Origin: Candidatus Protistibacter heckmannii
GTDB taxonomy: Bacteria; Pseudomonadota; Gammaproteobacteria; Burkholderiales; Burkholderiaceae
Direction of reading: 5' to 3'
Length of the DNA stretch: 64,000 nucleotides
NCBI GenBank assembly: GCA_025050535.1
Contig: JALBVF010000007.1
Span: forward strand, 52,407 to 116,406
The first letter of the stretch is position 1; each line of letters opens with the position of its first letter. Below are positions 61,705 to 64,000 of the stretch, piece by piece. The notes under the pieces were generated by a model, which saw only the letters and a list, made by a program, of their open reading frames with translations, did not search any database and was not told the origin of the DNA. Position numbers and translations under genes: made by a program.

Positions 61705-62827
61705 TTGATCCGGCAGGAAGAAGTTTTCATGAGGTGTATTTGACGCGGGGATCCTGGCAGTAGGATTTCACGCGTTCGGAATGGATTTCGATGAACGCCA
61801 TATGGTTCTTTGCTGCAGCGTGTAATTTGGCCTTTGTTATGACGGGGACTCGTGTGCTGATGACATGTTTCAGGTCGGCGTTGAGTCGCTCATCCGGATT
61901 GAGCTCCGGGCTGTAGCTGGGCAGGTAAAAGACTTCGATGTCGGCTTGGTGCTCGGCAAGCCATGCCTTGACCGGCTTGCAGTGATGCACGCCGAGGTTG
62001 TCGAGGATCAGGAACACTTTCTTGCCCGCGCGCTTGCCATCGGCCACCAGCGCCTCGAAGAACTCGATGAGCTTCTCGTGGTTAAAGGCACCATCGATGA
62101 TCATCCAGCTTGCCTTGCCCTGATTGGTCACTGTGGAAATAATCGACAGCTTCTGTCGCGTACCTCTAACCGCCATCGTGACCGGGGTTTGCCCTTTGGG
62201 AGCATAACTGCGGCCCCGAACATCCGTATTCACCAACGCGGTTTCGTCACCCCAGTGAATCTCGCCACCTTTGGCCTTGGCACGCTTCTCGATGGCCGGA
62301 TACTCCTGATCGATCCACTGCTTGACAGACTCCGGTCGCTGTTCGTAAGCGCGCTTGATCGGCTTTTTCGGCGTGAAACCCCAGCGCTTGAGGTAGTCTC
62401 CGACCGCACGTATTGAGAGTCTGAACGCGTATTCCTGTTCGATGAACAGCATGATCGCGCCTCGCGTCCAGAGCGCAGATTCCATCTTCAACTGCTCCGG
62501 ACGTTTGTCGCAGATCGTGCGCCGGATTGCTTCTTCTTGATCCGCATTAAGCCGTCTTCCGTCTCCTTGCGTACGAGCTTGTGGGTGCGGCTTCATGGCC
62601 GCCGCGCTCCCTTCTTCATAGAGATCAATGGCCAGTCGAGCCGCCGGGTAACTCAGCCCTGTCAACTCCGCGATGGCCATGACTCCGTATCCCTTCCGAT
62701 GCAACCTCACGACCTGCTTTCGCCTCTCGTGCAGTTGCTTCAGTTTCTGGTATCGAGCGTCTTCTTTTTCCATGCCAATTCGATGCATGAAATGATAACA
62801 AGTTAAATCTTTATATTGCCGCGCCAA
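61705..62827 (-). mobile_element. IS630-family element (type B), complete
   Basis: The element is about 1123 bp with TA on both sides (61703-61704 and 62828-62829). Its ends are TTGATCCGGCA (left) and TTGGCGCGGCA (right, reverse complement), matching at 8 of 11 positions and also like the ends of the type A element. It encodes an intact transposase, so it is the best candidate for a mobile copy here. Other copies: a fragment at 41770-42512 and the start of another at 63861. Confidence 0.88.
61727..62827 (-). CDS. IS630 type B transposase (intact)
   Basis: The product is 353-366 residues depending on the start: a TTG at the very end of the element (62827) or the internal ATG at 62788. The N-terminal helix-turn-helix (RKGYGVMAIAELTGLSYPAARLA) precedes a DDE domain: Asp in HWGDETALV, Asp in FLILDNLGVHH, Glu in ELNPDERLNADLK. 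All catalytic residues are present and the frame is unbroken. It shares the FTPKKP, EVFYLPSYSPELNP and VKSY blocks with type A, so the two belong to one family but clearly differ in sequence. Confidence 0.9.
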   Translation of the reverse strand: MARQYKDLTCYHFMHRIGMEKEDARYQKLKQLHERRKQVVRLHRKGYGVMAIAELTGLSYPAARLAIDLYEEGSAAAMKPHPQARTQGDGRRLNADQEEAIRRTICDKRPEQLKMESALWTRGAIMLFIEQEYAFRLSIRAVGDYLKRWGFTPKKPIKRAYEQRPESVKQWIDQEYPAIEKRAKAKGGEIHWGDETALVNTDVRGRSYAPKGQTPVTMAVRGTRQKLSIISTVTNQGKASWMIIDGAFNHEKLIEFFEALVADGKRAGKKVFLILDNLGVHHCKPVKAWLAEHQADIEVFYLPSYSPELNPDERLNADLKHVISTRVPVITKAKLHAAAKNHMAFIEIHSERVKSYCQDPRVKYTS

Positions 62828-62849
62828 TAATCACCCGAAGGAGAAACAC

Positions 62850-63146
62850 GTGGGCATCATCCTCAAGTTCTTGAAAGAATCGTCCACCTGGGCGGGCCTC
62901 ACCATCCTGGTCTCGCTCTTTGGCGTGCCGGCACCGGTCGCGCACGCGGTGGCCACCGCTGGCCAGGCGGTCTTCGCGTCTCCCGACGTCACCAGTGGCG
63001 CGATCCGGGGTGTGGCGGCCGTGGGTGCCGGCATCCTGACCATCGTGCCCGACTCCAAGCTTGCGCAGATCTGGCGCGCGATCGTCACGCCCTCGGCTGC
63101 GGCCGCACCGGCTCTTCCTGGCAGCAATCTCTACCAGACGGGCTAA
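62850..63146 (+). CDS. Small membrane protein, phage holin-like (uncertain)
   Basis: A 98-residue protein from GTG 62850, with AAGGAG eight bases upstream. It has hydrophobic stretches at about residues 14-40 (WAGLTILVSLFGVPAPVAHAV) and 46-66 (VTSGAIRGVAAVGAGILTIV) and a short polar tail. The size, two membrane spans and the tightly packed small genes after it suggest a phage lysis region. The exact family is not recognised. It starts right after the IS630 element. Confidence 0.55.
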   Translation: MGIILKFLKESSTWAGLTILVSLFGVPAPVAHAVATAGQAVFASPDVTSGAIRGVAAVGAGILTIVPDSKLAQIWRAIVTPSAAAAPALPGSNLYQTG

Positions 63147-63297
63147 ATGAACCTGAGCCTGGTCGAGATCCTGCAGCTGGTCACCAAGCTCCGGCATGCT
63201 GACCGTCGCCGCCGGCGTGTGGAAGTGGGTGCTGCAGCTCGAGCGCCGTGTGGCGACGATCGAGGGCCGCCCGGATCCCGCAGTCAAATCCAGATAG
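63147..63297 (+). pseudogene. Small phage-like protein, probable frameshift
   Basis: ATG 63147 directly follows the previous stop, typical of phage gene packing. The first frame gives MNLSLVEILQLVTK and then becomes Arg-rich. In the next frame, from about 63190, sits a more natural continuation: a short membrane helix and coiled tail (LTVAAGVWKWVLQLERRVATIEG) ending at TAG 63295-63297. One indel near 63190 would join them into a membrane-anchored small protein like those encoded beside phage holins. Confidence 0.4.
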
Positions 63298-63307
63298 GAG
63301 GGCAGTC

Positions 63308-63382
63308 ATGGCTACCCGGAAGACGCGGCGCACTCCGCCGCGCAAGGCGAACGGTCAATTCCGTCGCCGCAAGAAGAAGTAA
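63308..63382 (+). CDS. 24-residue basic peptide (phage-like)
   Basis: ATG 63308 is preceded by a strong AGGAGGG. The peptide is almost half Lys/Arg (MATRKTRRTPPRK, then NGQFRRRKKK). Short basic peptides with a PPRKxNGxF-like core occur in tailed-phage genomes next to lysis genes; their function is unknown. A terminator follows at once, so it closes a three-gene unit. Confidence 0.5.
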   Translation: MATRKTRRTPPRKANGQFRRRKKK

Positions 63383-63383
63383 A

Positions 63384-63410
63384 AAAAGCCCGCCGACCTT
63401 GCGGGCTTTT
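63384..63410 (+). terminator. Bidirectional terminator in the phage-like segment
   Basis: AAAAGCCCGC (63384-63393) pairs with GCGGGCTTTT (63401-63410), with a seven-base loop. It separates the plus-strand unit from the minus-strand gene. Confidence 0.88.
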
Positions 63411-63642
63411 ATCTGTCCAGGCCTAGCCGGCGAAGCAGGCCATGGCGGCGGGCGTAGGCTTGGTCGATGGCGGACTCGAAGGTGCCGTGCAGCTTGGCCC
63501 AGGCCACCTTGTCGGTGATGTTGTAGTCGCGGATGTAGATCGCGCATATGCGCTCGGTATCTAAGTTGGGCGCCATCGCGGCCACCCATTGGTAACACTC
63601 ATCCCTGGTGACGGGCACCTTTCCAAACAGATCGCGGGCCAT
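63409..63642 (-). CDS. Hypothetical small protein in the phage-like segment
   Basis: ATG 63642 gives 77 residues (a TTG at 63687 would give 92). Composition is normal for a folded soluble protein: an aromatic, charged sequence with DECYQWVAAMAPN, then IYIRDYNITDKVAWAKLHG and a C-terminal RRHGLLRRLGLDR. I do not recognise the family. It converges on the lysis-like unit and lies within the segment bounded by IS630 copies. Confidence 0.45.
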   Translation of the reverse strand: MARDLFGKVPVTRDECYQWVAAMAPNLDTERICAIYIRDYNITDKVAWAKLHGTFESAIDQAYARRHGLLRRLGLDR

Positions 63643-63860
63643 CGTGGGGGCGCTTGCTGTCAGCGTGGTGTGTGGGGTAAAGTGCAATGGCCGCCAGGCA
63701 TGGGGGTGATTAATTCAAATTGGGCTAAGCCTGGCTGCGGCTTTCTTGCTGACCAATTGATTTAACATAATGAAAATTATGCGCAAAATACTATCCTTTG
63801 GAAAAATAACGGTTGTCACATCCACCCCTGGCAACCCGCACGAATTCTCACTTCTAACTA
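63643..63860 (+). other. AT-rich region with palindrome before the last IS copy
   Basis: This stretch is visibly more AT-rich than the rest of the window. It includes CATAAT-GAAA-ATTATG (63766-63781), which could be an operator, and several A/T-rich hexamers but no clear promoter pair. No gene is supported. Confidence 0.35.
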
Positions 63861-64000
63861 TTGATCCGGCAGGAAGAAGTTTTCATGCGGCGTATTTGAC
63901 GCGGGGATCCTGGAAGTAGGATTTCACGCGTTCGGAATGGATTTCGATGAACGCCATGTGGTTCTTTGCTGCAGCGTGTAATTTGGCCTTTGTTCTGACG
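63861..64000 (-). mobile_element. IS630-family element (type B), continues past the window
   Basis: From 63861 the sequence repeats the left end of the complete type B element (from 61705) with about five differences in 140 bases, in the same orientation, after the same CTA. It covers the 3' end of the transposase gene. The rest lies outside the window. Confidence 0.88.

Overview
The window looks like chromosomal DNA of a high-GC betaproteobacterium of the order Burkholderiales, most like the Alcaligenaceae (Bordetella/Achromobacter type). Three things point there: the order tig-clpP-clpX-lon-hupB-tRNA-Val-ppiD, the order lpxH-ppiB-ppiA-cysS-alkA-like-accA-tilS-lysC-tRNA-Ser, and the look of the proteins. 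This is family-level recognition by eye, not a database match.

Layout. 1-7.8 kb is the protein quality-control block (trigger factor, ClpP, ClpX, Lon, a broken HU gene, tRNA-Val, PpiD). 7.8-12.8 kb holds decayed tesA and ybbA, then intact pgi and nnr. At 12.8-14 kb an IS630 fragment cuts off a sodium symporter gene. 14-20.2 kb (minus strand) is the wreck of one catabolic operon: ABC transporter (binding protein, ATPase, permease), nucleobase-type deaminase and a three-subunit molybdenum hydroxylase. 20.2-28.8 kb is accessory metabolism and regulation, mostly broken, including a dehydrogenase-RibB chimera. 28.9-40.8 kb is dense, mostly intact housekeeping DNA (suhB, trmJ, cysE, lpxH, ppiB, cysS, accA, tilS, lysC, tRNA-Ser, paiB-like). 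40.8-47.9 kb mixes two IS630 elements with broken DUF1254, leuA and cupin genes and one intact FAD oxidase. 47.8-61.6 kb holds wrbA, yihY, a CBS protein, aroC, ETF-ubiquinone oxidoreductase, the scoAB CoA-transferase, a cation-efflux protein and bdhA, with further broken genes between. 61.7-64 kb has two same-direction copies of a second IS630 type flanking about 1 kb of phage-like small genes.

The main theme is ongoing gene loss. Nearly half of the roughly 60 non-IS protein loci carry premature stops, one-base frameshifts or internal deletions, while neighbouring housekeeping genes stay intact. Several deletions remove exactly the catalytic core (ABC signature and Walker B, the cyclophilin active site, a Rossmann strand) and some fuse two genes. 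With two IS630 lineages present, this is what is expected of a lineage that recently became host-restricted. Some single-base frameshifts sit in five-base homopolymers and could be sequencing errors; the stop codons and multi-codon deletions cannot be explained that way.

What still works together: proteostasis; cell-wall, lipid and cofactor housekeeping; ketone-body/3-hydroxybutyrate use (scoAB, bdhA); and electron transfer from fatty-acid or amino-acid oxidation to quinone (ETF-QO).
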